DNA from: Calothrix sp. PCC 6303
GTDB lineage: Bacteria; Cyanobacteriota; Cyanobacteriia; Cyanobacteriales; Nostocaceae
Assembly (NCBI RefSeq): GCF_000317435.1
Contig: NC_019751.1
Span: forward strand, 5,022,001 to 5,086,000
Reading direction: 5' to 3'
Length of the DNA stretch: 64,000 bases
Made by a program: the position numbers and the translations under genes. Below the pieces are notes generated by a model. It made no database searches and was not told the origin of the DNA. It saw only the letters and a program-made list of their open reading frames with translations. Shown here in pieces: positions 1 to 8,689 of the stretch; positions within the stretch are counted from its first letter, which is position 1, and every line of letters starts with the position of its first letter.

Positions 1-491
1 TATTTCAAACAGATGGACCTGTAAACGAATTTTTAAATATTTTGGGAATTGATTCTATCTCTTGGTTGGGTGATACATTTTGGGCAATGCCTGTATTAAT
101 TATTATGAGTATTTGGAAACAGCTTGGTTTTAACATGGTTGTTTTTTTAGCTGGTTTACAAGCCATTCCCATCAGTCGTTACGAAGCATCTGAGTTAGAT
201 GGGGCAAATGAATGGCAGCAGTTTTGGCACATTACATTACCAGGAATAAGACCTACTCTAGTGTTTACAGCTGTTACTACAATTATCTTTACGCTACGCA
301 GTTTCGAGCAGGTATTCGTTGTAACTGGTGGCGGTCCCCTCAATTCTACTAATTTGTTGGTTTATTATATCTATCAAGAAGCATTTGGACAATTTGATTT
401 TGGTTATGCCGCAGCTGCTGCAACAGTTTTATTAGTAGTTACGTTAGTACTTGTATATTTACAGTTACGAACATGGCAAGATGATGATTAA
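1..491 (+). CDS. Sugar ABC transporter permease, C-terminal part
   Basis: The reading frame is open to the left edge of the window, so only about the last 163 residues of the gene are visible. The product is an inner-membrane permease of the MalF/UgpA type (binding-protein-dependent transport). The key signature is the EAA loop, EASELDGANEWQQFWHITLP, which in this family contacts the ATPase subunit. It is followed by a conserved GGGPLNST segment and a last hydrophobic helix before a short charged tail ending in DDD. The substrate cannot be told from this fragment; sugar or glycerol-phosphate type import is typical of the family. No partner gene follows, so the second permease and ATPase, if present, lie to the left. 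Confidence 0.88.
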   Translation, partial: FQTDGPVNEFLNILGIDSISWLGDTFWAMPVLIIMSIWKQLGFNMVVFLAGLQAIPISRYEASELDGANEWQQFWHITLPGIRPTLVFTAVTTIIFTLRSFEQVFVVTGGGPLNSTNLLVYYIYQEAFGQFDFGYAAAAATVLLVVTLVLVYLQLRTWQDDD

Positions 492-1038
492 AATCAAAGT
501 TTGAATATATATATTATGCTGATTTGATAACGATTAGTTTATCTTACAGGTAAAAAATTATAGTACCAGAAGAAGTTATATAAGATAATATGACTTTTAC
601 TAAATTATGTGACGTAGATATAAAATTTTTTTAAATTTTACAATAAACTTCAAGTTAATTATTGAAATTTTCAGCACATGGCAATTTATGAAATTGCTGT
701 GACTTATATCAGAGCATTATGACATTTGAAAATAAAAAACAACGTATTATCAGGGATTTTTCGGAATTCTCAATATTTTTTGGGAAATTCTTTTATTGTT
801 CGTAAATTATTTGTTTCATATGACGGCAACTGGAGTGTAATCTCAAGGTATGGAGCAAATCATAAAAATCAAAGCTCTCAAGTTATATCAGGGTGAAATT
901 TAGATGAAAAGCAGAAATATTCATTCACTCACCCAATTTAATTTTTTCAATCGATGATCATGTTTATTTGCATCTAGCACTTAAATTAGGTATCTACATT
1001 TCCAACACTGAGCATCCAGGATTTAGAGGAAAATTACC
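492..1038. other. AT-rich intergenic gap, no gene seen
   Basis: No convincing coding frame or RNA gene was seen. A short hairpin, GCAATTT-ATG-AAATTGC, lies at 681-697 and could mark the end of the permease transcript, but it has no T-run. The rest is AT-rich leader DNA of the pentapeptide gene. Confidence 0.5.
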
Positions 1039-1695
1039 ATGAATAACCAAGCTGATAACCAGGAACTAGTCTTGAGTCAAATCTTCAATCAAGTTGCGGA
1101 TAAATCGTTCTCTCGTAATAATTTTAATGGATATAGTTTAAGTGGTGTAGATTTAAGCTCAATCGATTTGAGTGGAGTCAATTTGATTGGGGTAGATTTA
1201 CGAGGTGCTAATTTGAGTAATTCTATTCTCAAAGGAGCAAATCTCAGTGGTGCAAATTTGATCGGAGCTAATTTACGAGGAATTAATTTAGAAGAAGCTT
1301 GCTTATGTGAAGCTAACTTGAATGATGCTGATTTACTTGGTGCAAATTTGTGCGGAGCTTTTTTGTGGAAAGCGAAACTGAATCAAACTAATTTACGTTC
1401 TGCTTCTTTGTGCGGGGTAGATTTAAGGAAAGCAGATTTGTATCGAGCAGTATTAGTGGAAGCATCGCTAGTTGAGGCTAATTTGATTAATGCTAATTTG
1501 ATAGAAGCTAAGTTATGTGGAGCAATTTTGCTTGAGGCTAATCTAAATCGGGTTAATTTGATGAATGCAGATCTTTCATGGTCTAATTTAATGCAAACAA
1601 ATTTGTTTGAAGCTAACTTGTTTAGAACTAATTTAAGTAATGCCAAACTTGTGGATACAATTATGCCCGATGGTTCAATTCATAGGTGTAAGTAA
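1039..1695 (+). CDS. Pentapeptide-repeat protein
   Basis: A 218-residue protein that from about residue 30 to 210 is almost entirely A(D/N)LXX-type pentapeptides, for example GANLSGANLIGANLRG. Such repeats fold as a right-handed quadrilateral beta-helix. There is no signal peptide, membrane segment or added domain, so it is probably a soluble cytoplasmic protein. Pentapeptide proteins are very abundant in cyanobacteria and most have no assigned role; a few elsewhere mimic DNA and bind gyrase. Nothing here supports that function. The ATG start is backed by a good ribosome binding site, AGAGGAAAA, 5 to 8 bases upstream. The long frame on the other strand is an artefact of the repeats. Confidence 0.93.
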   Translation: MNNQADNQELVLSQIFNQVADKSFSRNNFNGYSLSGVDLSSIDLSGVNLIGVDLRGANLSNSILKGANLSGANLIGANLRGINLEEACLCEANLNDADLLGANLCGAFLWKAKLNQTNLRSASLCGVDLRKADLYRAVLVEASLVEANLINANLIEAKLCGAILLEANLNRVNLMNADLSWSNLMQTNLFEANLFRTNLSNAKLVDTIMPDGSIHRCK

Positions 1696-1887
1696 ATTAG
1701 AAATAATTAAAGGTTTATCAACAAAAATTTGGAGATAGGGTTTGGGAGTTAGAAATCAAGAATTGCAGTTGGGAAATAGGAAAATAGAGTACGACACACT
1801 ATCGAAGAGTTTAAGTACAAATCTTGTTTTACTGCTAGTTTCTGACTTCTGACTTACTCCTTACCCGTCCTGATGATTAGTTAAAGA

Positions 1888-2121
1888 TTAAGCAGCTTGC
1901 TCACTTTGACAGTCAAACACTAACATAAAGCTTGCATCGGGTGTCATACGACTTAAGAGTTGCATATGACCATCTGCATCTGAGCGACTACGGAATCTAG
2001 CAACAATTTCACGTTGCATACCAGGAATCAGTTTCGCAATTGCCCATGAATTCAATCGCTTTTTGTATGCGATCGCTTCTGCTTCTGAACCACTGTGGTT
2101 GCTGTTTAATTTTTGTGTCAT
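1888..2121 (-). CDS. Small conserved-type hypothetical protein (77 aa)
   Basis: A 77-residue soluble protein with no recognised domain. It is rich in Arg in the middle (REIVARFRSRSDADGHMQLL) and ends in FVFD-like hydrophobic then acidic residues. It has normal codon use and a plausible ribosome binding site, TGAGGA, about 10 bases before the ATG, so it is likely a real gene. A hairpin with T-runs on both sides sits about 30 bases upstream of the start (2150-2195) and may control its leader. Neighbours give no functional clue. The function is unknown. Confidence 0.65.
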   Translation of the reverse strand: MTQKLNSNHSGSEAEAIAYKKRLNSWAIAKLIPGMQREIVARFRSRSDADGHMQLLSRMTPDASFMLVFDCQSEQAA

Positions 2122-2149
2122 TATTTATGTTATCCTCATTAGATTAGCT

Positions 2150-2195
2150 AAAAAGCACTAGTGACTCTCTTGGCGGGGATAAGCTAGGGCTTTTT
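2150..2195 (-). promoter_or_regulatory. Leader hairpin upstream of the 77-aa gene
   Basis: The arms AAAAAGC-A-CTAG (2150-2161) and CTAG-G-GCTTTTT (2184-2195) pair with one mismatch. Read on the minus strand the hairpin is followed by TTTTTAG and lies about 30 bases before the start codon, so it looks like an attenuator or the end of a short leader RNA. On the plus strand it is also followed by T-runs, so orientation is not certain. Confidence 0.45.
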
Positions 2196-2488
2196 ATTTT
2201 TGCTTATCACACCTGGATATCATAGCATTTTTTGAACGTCATCAGTGAATATTCGGTATTAAATGCAACTTAGTTAAAATTTTGACTAGTAGTTGATTTA
2301 ATAAAGTGGTTATGGAGTAACGATTTGAGCGATTTATATAAAATATAATTGGCAGTATTTTATATGTGGAAATACCTCAAAATAGTCGGAAAATTTTTAC
2401 TATTGACAGCTAAAAATCTGAACAACATCAATCCGATTTTTTTCTTGCCAAAGTCAGGATTTTGGGATAATAATATTTCTAAGGAAAC
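2196..2488. other. Intergenic gap, no gene seen
   Basis: AT-rich DNA between two minus-strand orphan genes. Apart from the hairpins at both ends (2150-2195 and 2495-2541) no structure or frame was recognised; it probably holds the promoter of the 77-residue protein gene. Confidence 0.4.
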
Positions 2489-2541
2489 CAAAAAAGCTTA
2501 GATCACCGGATTAACTATAAATAAAAGCGGTAATCTAAGCT
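2489..2541 (-). terminator. Rho-independent terminator of the 115-aa gene
   Basis: On the minus strand AGCTTAGAT (2533-2541) pairs with ATCTAAGCT (2495-2503), extended by a mismatch and ACCG/CGGT, and is followed by a run of T (complement of the A-run ending at 2495). It is placed about 40 bases beyond the stop codon of the upstream minus-strand gene. Confidence 0.7.
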
Positions 2542-2583
2542 GTTTTACATTTCGGCTAAAATCCCTCGACAAATCTACCGATT

Positions 2584-2931
2584 CTAATCTTTGTTAAGTA
2601 ATAGTTCAAATTCAGCCTGTAATGCTCGCATATCAGCGATTCTGGCAACTAATAAATTGTCCGTGCCTGCATCATCTAACCGCAATTTCCAATAACCAAT
2701 ACTCTCAGAATTTTTGAGCCAAAATTCAATTATGGTTTTGACCACTTCATCTAAATTCCATCCCCATTTAATTGGAACTGGTTCGATACAGGCAATTACT
2801 GCATCAAGGGTGAAAACTTGAGTACCAAAGTATTCTACTCCCCCTATTGAAGATTTTTGAATAGTTTCTTGTTGGTGGCGAAAAAAGTGTAAAACTGGAG
2901 ATACGCCAACGATATCAAATGTGTAACTCAT
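2584..2931 (-). CDS. Hypothetical protein (115 aa)
   Basis: A 115-residue soluble protein without signal peptide or membrane helix. Its sequence has a mixed alpha/beta look (SYTFDIVGVSPVLHFFRHQQ at the start, an aromatic stretch with WGW in the middle, and a C-terminal helix ADMRALQAEFELLLNKD). I do not recognise a domain. It ends in a good intrinsic terminator and is transcribed alone. No neighbour suggests a role, though small proteins of this type recur in Nostocales. Confidence 0.65.
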   Translation of the reverse strand: MSYTFDIVGVSPVLHFFRHQQETIQKSSIGGVEYFGTQVFTLDAVIACIEPVPIKWGWNLDEVVKTIIEFWLKNSESIGYWKLRLDDAGTDNLLVARIADMRALQAEFELLLNKD

Positions 2932-3537
2932 GTTGGATCACCTTGGAAAGGATTGTGCATAAACTTTTATCCCCAAAAGGCATAAAATATATAGCTAAGT
3001 ACAAAGCCCACCTCCGCAGGCTAATAAACAATGTTGCGATGAAAGTGAGATGCCAATATGATTTAGAGCCTGTTTAATTCTTTTTTTCTAAAAAGCCGAC
3101 ATGCTCCTTTGTCTGACAAAAACTTTCAGAGGGATGCAATTAGCAGTTGTTGTTCTTAATTGCTAAATTTTAATTAATAGAAATTAGCACTTAATGGGTG
3201 AGACTGCTAATATTTTCTTGCGTAATATATTGAGTTATATATTTAAATTAATAAGCTGTGGAGGAAAATGAAAACCATTTTATGTAAATTTTAATAATTC
3301 GTATCATTCTAATATTTTCAGATTTTCAGAGCAAAAATGTAGCATTCACAGCTTTTTTTTATCCTGTTTTATGATTTATTAACTCATCCATAATGGTGAA
3401 TGAATAAGCAGCGAATAGCTAGCAAATAACTAATAAGAAATAATGCTTTAAAAATTTGGAAGCTTTTGCACCTTATTCAATATTTTTATTCAAAATAGAA
3501 GCATTAAACCTAGAATGCTTGCAGAAGGTATTATCAA
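2932..3537. other. Long AT-rich intergenic region
   Basis: Contains the divergent promoters of the 115-residue protein gene (minus) and the lipoprotein gene (plus). It also holds a CIRCE-like palindrome (3184-3210) and a nine-codon frame with a strong GGAGG site (3268-3294). No larger gene was seen. Confidence 0.5.
3184..3210. promoter_or_regulatory. CIRCE-like inverted repeat
   Basis: TTAGCACTT, nine bases, GACTGCTAA. The HrcA operator CIRCE is TTAGCACTC-N9-GAGTGCTAA, so each arm matches eight of nine positions with the exact spacing. No heat-shock gene lies nearby: the next plus-strand gene starts at 3538 and the nearest minus-strand gene at 2931. It may be a weak operator or chance. Confidence 0.35.
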
Positions 3538-4242
3538 TTGAAGACTCGACTCATAGTCTTTTTTCTAACTGCAACTCAGTGTATTTTTTTTGTAGGGTGC
3601 GCTTCACGTAACGCACCTCAAAGGAGAGAACAGCAAAATCCCTTTCCAAGTGAACAACAGCCGTTCTCCAATCCCACAAGAACCGACACAGAGCGCAACA
3701 ACGATAACGATAGAGACAGCCGCAACATAGACAACGACAGGAACGACCGCGATCGAAACAACGATAACGATAGAGACAGCCGTGACAGAGATAACGACAG
3801 GAACGACAGAAACGACGGAAACCACCGCGATCGCAACAATAACGGAGGGGGTGAATATCGTAATCGCCAAAAAAAGTACAATGCTCCAGGATGGCACTCT
3901 CATCGGATCAATGTTACCACCAGTGAGATGACATTTCGTCTATCACAATCAGATATCCCTGCTGGTGATGTCGATTTTATTGTGACAAATGCTGGTCGAA
4001 TTCCTCATGAAATGTCGGTAATTAAAACTACTTTTCCTGCGAACCAATTACCCGTAACTCAAAATGGTCTACTAGATCAACAAAAAGCAGGTGAAAAGGT
4101 AGGTGAAATTAATGCTCAAGAACTTAAAGGTGGTGCAACTAGAGTTCTCAGAGTGAATTTAACACCAGGCAAGTATCTCGTAGTTTCTAATCCACCAGGC
4201 AATTTTCAAGGTGCGATGAAAGCTATCTTTGTAGTTAAGTAA
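3538..4242 (+). CDS. Lipoprotein with Asn/Asp/Arg-rich linker and degenerate cupredoxin domain
   Basis: The start is a TTG with a clear AGAAGG site nine bases upstream. Residues 1-20 are a signal peptide ending in a lipobox, FVG-C21, so the mature protein should be lipid-anchored. Residues 50-105 are a very hydrophilic Asn/Asp/Arg linker, encoded partly by two 60-bp tandem copies (3694-3753 and 3754-3813). Residues about 120-234 resemble a cupredoxin: a first His (PHEM, His157) and a final loop YLVVSNPPGNFQGAMK. In functional type-1 copper proteins that loop carries Cys, His and Met; here the Cys position is Ser217 and the His position Asn222, so normal copper binding looks lost. A dispersed repeat (3592-3617) encodes the lipobox itself. 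Confidence 0.8.
   Translation: MKTRLIVFFLTATQCIFFVGCASRNAPQRREQQNPFPSEQQPFSNPTRTDTERNNDNDRDSRNIDNDRNDRDRNNDNDRDSRDRDNDRNDRNDGNHRDRNNNGGGEYRNRQKKYNAPGWHSHRINVTTSEMTFRLSQSDIPAGDVDFIVTNAGRIPHEMSVIKTTFPANQLPVTQNGLLDQQKAGEKVGEINAQELKGGATRVLRVNLTPGKYLVVSNPPGNFQGAMKAIFVVK
3592..3617 (+). repeat. Intragenic copy of the GTAGGGTGC/TAACGCACC repeat
   Basis: The string GTAGGGTGCGCTTCACG followed by TAACGCACC lies inside the lipoprotein gene. Related copies sit between genes at 4692-4721 and 51941-52019, with the inner arm alone at 50220-50246. Here it encodes VGCASRNAP, including the lipidated Cys. Confidence 0.6.
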
Positions 4243-4384
4243 GATTTCTATTAGTGACATCTCCTACACTTGGGTAGGTGTATGCTAGTCTACGACAAGC
4301 CGATGCAGCGTCTACCTTACATCGCTTTTTGAGGCATTTGAATCGCTCAAAAAGCTTCAGATTTGATCATGGACGGGGTTTAAT

Positions 4385-4418
4385 ATCCCCGATTTCCTTA
4401 AGGAAATCGGGGATTTTT
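4385..4418 (+). terminator. Perfect-stem intrinsic terminator
   Basis: Arms ATCCCCGATTTCCTT (4385-4399) and AAGGAAATCGGGGAT (4400-4414) are perfectly complementary and are followed by TTTT. It lies about 140 bases after the lipoprotein gene. The element also resembles mobile palindromes found elsewhere in the window (12495-12519, 13201-13231). Confidence 0.7.
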
Positions 4419-4528
4419 AACGTTGGTAAGCTGTTAAGCACCTAATTTGTATATCTAGTTTGGCGGGACGGAAACCGACACCACCAAACTGTCTCTATTC
4501 CACAATAAAAATTGGTTGAAGGAGACAG

Positions 4529-4579
4529 AAGGCAGAGGGCAGAAAACAGTATTCCTTCCTGCCTCCTGCCCTCTGCCTT
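4529..4579. repeat. Inverted repeat in intergenic DNA
   Basis: AAGGCAGAGGGCAG (4529-4542) pairs exactly with CTGCCCTCTGCCTT (4566-4579) across 23 bases. There is no T-run. It sits in the 4243-4747 gap, which holds no gene that I can see, along with the terminator at 4385 and a GGTGCGTTA...CACCCTAC repeat at 4692-4721. Confidence 0.6.
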
Positions 4580-4691
4580 TCCCGATAATTATTTAATTGA
4601 AAGTCCCCAATAGCAGGCATCAAAAAAAGCATTTGAGGGTGAGCTAAGGAACGGGAATTTAATAACGTGCAATTTTGCTAGACAATGAAAT

Positions 4692-4721
4692 GGTGCGTTA
4701 CGCTCCGCTTACACACCCTAC
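4692..4721. repeat. GGTGCGTTA...CACCCTAC dispersed repeat
   Basis: Inverse-orientation relative of the sequence embedded in the lipoprotein gene at 3592-3617: GGTGCGTTACG, then CTCCGCTTACA, then CACCCTAC. It lies just beyond the 3' end of the pirin gene. Confidence 0.55.
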
Positions 4722-4747
4722 TTTTGTACTTTATTTAATCCACGCTC

Positions 4748-5488
4748 CTAACCTAAATCAAACAACAAAATTTCTCCACCAACATCACTAGAAATTTCTA
4801 ATTCATTTTCGCCGCTCAGTTGCACTGCATCACCACCATGAAGGGTTTCTTGATTAAAAGTCACGACACCTTTCGCAACCTGTAACCACCCGTGACGATT
4901 GGGTAATAAGTTGTAACTAACTTGCTCGCCAGGTGACAAAATAGCGGTGTATAAATTTAGATCTTGGTAAATTGTCACAGCACCATCACGTCCATCTTGA
5001 GCGGCAATTAAGCGTAATTTACCGCTTCTTTCTGCTACGGAAAATGCTTTTTGTTCATAGCGAGGTTCTAAGTTGTTGCGGCTAGGTAAAATCCAGATTT
5101 GTAATAGATGTACTGGATCAGTTGTTGAAGCATTATACTCACTATGTCTAATGCCAGTACCAGCGCTCATTACTTGGGCTTCACCAGGAAGAATGACTGA
5201 ACCATTGCCTAAGCTATCTTTATGTTCTAAAGCACCATCTAAAACATATGTGAGAATTTCCATATCTTTGTGAGGGTGGGTTGCAAAACCTCTTCCAGGA
5301 GCAATATGATCATCGTTAATTACTCTTAGTGATCTAAAACCCATTCGCTCAGAATCATAGAAATTACCAAAGGAAAAGGTATGACGACTATCAAGCCAGT
5401 CAAGTTGGGTTATGCCACGAGCATCGCTATGATGAACTAGGTGACTAATTAGGCTGCTAGTCATAGTATTTAGGTTGTTAACATGCAT
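4748..5488 (-). CDS. Pirin family protein
   Basis: A 246-residue bicupin of the pirin/YhhW family. The N-terminal cupin carries the expected metal ligands: His71 and His73 in ATHPHKDMEI, His115 and Glu117 in GIRHSEYN. Members bind iron or another divalent metal; some act as quercetin 2,3-dioxygenases and others as regulators, so the substrate here is open. The first ATG lies two bases after the lpdA stop codon and a second ATG (5464) is also possible. Neither has a strong ribosome binding site, which suggests translational coupling with lpdA in a two-gene operon. Confidence 0.9.
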   Translation of the reverse strand: MHVNNLNTMTSSLISHLVHHSDARGITQLDWLDSRHTFSFGNFYDSERMGFRSLRVINDDHIAPGRGFATHPHKDMEILTYVLDGALEHKDSLGNGSVILPGEAQVMSAGTGIRHSEYNASTTDPVHLLQIWILPSRNNLEPRYEQKAFSVAERSGKLRLIAAQDGRDGAVTIYQDLNLYTAILSPGEQVSYNLLPNRHGWLQVAKGVVTFNQETLHGGDAVQLSGENELEISSDVGGEILLFDLG

Positions 5489-5490
5489 AC

Positions 5491-6921
5491 TTACGATGTT
5501 ACCGCACGCTTATATGCTTCATCTAAAACTTCTGAAAGTGTTGGGTGTGCATGAACTAAATGTGCTAAGGTGTGGACGCTTTGACGATTAGCGATCGCAG
5601 CTGAAGCTTCATGGATTAAATCGGAAGCATGGATGCCAAAAATATGGACTCCTAACACTTCACCTGTATCTTTGCGGTAGATAACTTTGGCGATACCATC
5701 GGCTTCACCTTCTGCCAAAGCTTTGGAATTACCTTTGAAGTAACTCTTGGCTACACCTATTTGAAAACCAGCAGCAGTAGCTTTTTCCTGTGCTTGGACT
5801 TCTGTCATTCCCACATAACTGACTTCTGGATGGGTAAATGCGGCTGCGGGGATGCTTTGGTAGTCAATTTCTCGGCTTCTACCACAAATATTTTCCACCG
5901 CAGTGATACCTTGGGCAGATGCGGCATGTGCCAACATCATTTTTCCGGTGGCATCTCCAATTGCCCAGAGATGTGGGACTACTTCCCCGGAACTGAGTAC
6001 TTCCATTTTATCATTTACCGGGATAAAATTTCGGCGATCGCGTTCGGCTCCAACTGACTCTAAACCAAGGTTTTCTGTCATGGGGATGCGTCCAGTTGCC
6101 ACTAAACAAGCATCGACTTCGATTGTCCCCACATCTTCTTTGGTTTTGAAGTTTGCCAATTCAATCACTACGGGGGAACCAGGAATAACTCGTTTGGCAT
6201 ATATACCCACGTAGGTTTCGATATCACGGGGTGTAATTAATACTCTTTCTGCCAACTTAGCAATGTCCCGATCAAACCCTGGCATTAATTGATCTAAGGC
6301 TTCAATCATGGTGATTTCACAGCCCAATGCCGAATAGACATCGGAAAATTCTAAACCAATGTAACCGCTGCCAATGATTGCTACCCAGTCAGGTAAGGTC
6401 TCTAATTTGACACCTTGGTCGCTGGTATATACAGTTTTACCATCCACTTCAATTCCTGGGGGGACAAAGGGAATGGAACCAGGGGAAAGAATAATATCTT
6501 TGGCGGTAATAGTTTTTTCGCCGCTATCGGTGGTGATACTAACTTTTTGACTACCTGCCAATTTACCCCAACCGCGAATAATATCTACGTTCAGACGCTT
6601 GAGGGAGTTGGTTAAATCACCTTGAATCTTCGCTACTAGGCTTCCGGCGTGGGATGCGATCGCTTCTCTGTTAAAACTAACATTATCAACTTGAATGCCC
6701 AATGATTTGAGATGATGAGCATTCCGCAAATCACGCACCCTTCCCGAAGCTGCCAATAAAGCCTTTGAGGGGATACAACCACGATTTACGCAAGTTCCCC
6801 CCATATCCGCAGCTTCAATAATTGCAGTCTTCAAACCACAACTAACAGCGTGGAGGGCTGCACCATGTCCGCCCACACCCGCGCCGATAATTACTAAATC
6901 ATAATCAAATCCATCACTCAC
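5491..6921 (-). CDS. lpdA: Dihydrolipoyl dehydrogenase
   Basis: A 476-residue flavoprotein that reoxidises the dihydrolipoyl groups of 2-oxoacid dehydrogenase complexes with NAD, and in cyanobacteria also serves the glycine cleavage system. Seen: the N-terminal FAD motif GAGVGG, the redox disulfide Cys44-x4-Cys49 in [13 protein letters not shown], a central NAD-binding GSGYIGLE, the second FAD motif ending AIGDA, and the C-terminal HAHPTLSE with the catalytic His. The length is normal for the family. It is the first gene of a tight pair with the pirin gene. Confidence 0.96.
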   Translation of the reverse strand: MSDGFDYDLVIIGAGVGGHGAALHAVSCGLKTAIIEAADMGGTCVNRGCIPSKALLAASGRVRDLRNAHHLKSLGIQVDNVSFNREAIASHAGSLVAKIQGDLTNSLKRLNVDIIRGWGKLAGSQKVSITTDSGEKTITAKDIILSPGSIPFVPPGIEVDGKTVYTSDQGVKLETLPDWVAIIGSGYIGLEFSDVYSALGCEITMIEALDQLMPGFDRDIAKLAERVLITPRDIETYVGIYAKRVIPGSPVVIELANFKTKEDVGTIEVDACLVATGRIPMTENLGLESVGAERDRRNFIPVNDKMEVLSSGEVVPHLWAIGDATGKMMLAHAASAQGITAVENICGRSREIDYQSIPAAAFTHPEVSYVGMTEVQAQEKATAAGFQIGVAKSYFKGNSKALAEGEADGIAKVIYRKDTGEVLGVHIFGIHASDLIHEASAAIANRQSVHTLAHLVHAHPTLSEVLDEAYKRAVTS

Positions 6922-7250
6922 TTTGGTGTCCCCGTGCGCTGTGCTCTATATATTTTCAACTGACGATGTAACCGATGCAAGTACCTCAACAAAGAAGCAG
7001 GAGGGAAGGGACAGGGGGCAAGGGAAAATAATTTGTTGTACAAAGCTGTGAAACAATGCGGAATATGGGTTTAAGCCTCTCGCTTTTGCTAATTACAACA
7101 GACATCAATTGCTAGTGCGTGACACTGTATCAGCATTTCTCTTTGACGTGGAGATTTTTTCGTAGTGTCACACACCCTACAAACTACAAACTTTTCCCCT
7201 ATTCCCTGCTCAAATTCCCTTACCTCATCTCTTAATTTTAATTGCTAAAG
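6922..7250. other. Intergenic gap between ald and lpdA
   Basis: No gene seen. It should hold the lpdA promoter. Purine-rich stretches (AGGAGGGAAGGGACAGGGGG near 7000) and a CACACCCTAC string near 7170 are of the kind seen in other dispersed repeats of this window. Confidence 0.4.
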
Positions 7251-8342
7251 CTAACTTGCTAAATCAGGAAAAACTTCTTGCACTGCTGGATGGACTAACT
7301 TATGATTGCTGACATTTACACCTTTAGCTAGTGCTGGATTAACTTCCAATGCTTTTAAGCCCAAGTTAGCTAACTGTTGAACGTATGGCAAAGTGCTGTT
7401 ATTCAAAGCTTGGGTAGCTGTCCAAGGTGCTGCACCCGGCATATTGGGAACTCCGTAGTGGAGGACACCCGATTCTAAGTACACTGGGTTAGTGTGGGAT
7501 GTGGGATGTAAAGTTTCTACGCAACCACCTTGATCGACCGCAACATCGATAATCACTGAGCCGGGACGCATTTGTTGAACTAATTCACGAGAGACTAGGA
7601 TGGGCGCTCGTTTACCCAAAATCAATACGGCACCGATGAGTAAATCTGCTTCTTTGACTGCGGCTTCGATATGTGCCGAATTACTATAAAGTAGTTCCAC
7701 ACGGGAACCAAATAGGGTTTCTAAATAACTCAAACGATCGACATTAACATCTAATATTGTGACTGTTGCACCCATCCCGACGGCGATTTTTGCGGCTTCT
7801 GTCCCCACAACACCGCCACCGAGAATTACAACTTTACCAGCTTTCACCCCAGGTACCCCACCCAGGAGGACACCGCGTCCACCCTGTTGCTTTTCCAGAT
7901 ATCTGGCTCCAATTTGGACCGATAACCTTCCAGCAATGATACTCATGGGGGTCAACAAAGGTAGGCGATTGGCTCCTGGTAACTCTACTGTTTCATAAGC
8001 GATCGCGCATACGCCAGAATCCATTAAATGCTCAGTTAATTCCCGATCAGCGGCTAAATGTAAATAGGTAAATAATATTTGATCTTTCTGTATATATTTG
8101 TACTCACTTTTCAGAGGTTCCTTGACTTTGACAACTAATTCTCGTTGCCAAGCGGATTCAGATGCAGTCACAATCTTTGCCCCAGCACTCACATACTCTT
8201 CATCGCTGAAACCAGCACCTGTACCCGCACCTGTCTCGACAAATACAGTATGTCCACTTTCCCCTAACACCCGCACACTGGAGGGACTTAGCCCAACCCG
8301 AAACTCTAAATCTTTAGTTTCCTTGGGAACACCAATTTCCAT
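7251..8342 (-). CDS. ald: Alanine dehydrogenase
   Basis: A 363-residue NAD-dependent enzyme that interconverts L-alanine with pyruvate and ammonia. The N-terminal signature GVPKETKDLEFRVGLSP with substrate-binding Arg and Lys is present, as are LHLAADRELT with the catalytic His, the GVPGVKAGKVVILGGGVVG dinucleotide fold, and the late VDQGGCVET motif. Length matches the family. In filamentous cyanobacteria this enzyme is linked to nitrogen metabolism, and in heterocysts to alanine use. It appears to be a single-gene transcript. Confidence 0.95.
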   Translation of the reverse strand: MEIGVPKETKDLEFRVGLSPSSVRVLGESGHTVFVETGAGTGAGFSDEEYVSAGAKIVTASESAWQRELVVKVKEPLKSEYKYIQKDQILFTYLHLAADRELTEHLMDSGVCAIAYETVELPGANRLPLLTPMSIIAGRLSVQIGARYLEKQQGGRGVLLGGVPGVKAGKVVILGGGVVGTEAAKIAVGMGATVTILDVNVDRLSYLETLFGSRVELLYSNSAHIEAAVKEADLLIGAVLILGKRAPILVSRELVQQMRPGSVIIDVAVDQGGCVETLHPTSHTNPVYLESGVLHYGVPNMPGAAPWTATQALNNSTLPYVQQLANLGLKALEVNPALAKGVNVSNHKLVHPAVQEVFPDLAS

Positions 8343-8689
8343 TGACTGCCTCTGTGTTGATTTTTGTTTAGTTTAGTGTCTCAATCTCCAGACTGCCAGT
8401 TTGGTACCAGATATACCTTATTCATGTTTAATTGCTGAAAGTTCGGCAATTACCACCTCAAACTATTTAAGTTGCTTACTCAAGCTATCCAAAAATCCTA
8501 TTACTAAAATTTATAAATAAATATAAAGAACTGTAAAGAGTCGTAGACATGTGGTATAACTTGGATATCCTGTAAAATCGTAAATAAACCCTTTGTGATA
8601 TTTGCGATCGCTTAAGACTCGTAGTCTTACTTAAACTTCTAAAAATTTCTCAGAACTAAACCTTTACCAACAAGAGACTTCCCTGAATC
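8343..8689. other. Divergent promoter region of ald and hli
   Basis: No gene seen. A small palindrome, AAGACT-CGT-AGTCTT, lies about 70 bases before the hli start next to a GCGATCGC site. The rest is AT-rich and probably includes both promoters. Confidence 0.4.

Noticed and set aside
1383-1646. Minus-strand frame within the pentapeptide gene
   Set aside because: Artefact of repeat composition; its product is low-complexity with no ribosome binding site.
3604-3903. Minus-strand Val/Ser-rich frames within the lipoprotein gene
   Set aside because: Complement of the Asn/Asp/Arg linker; no start context and no domain.
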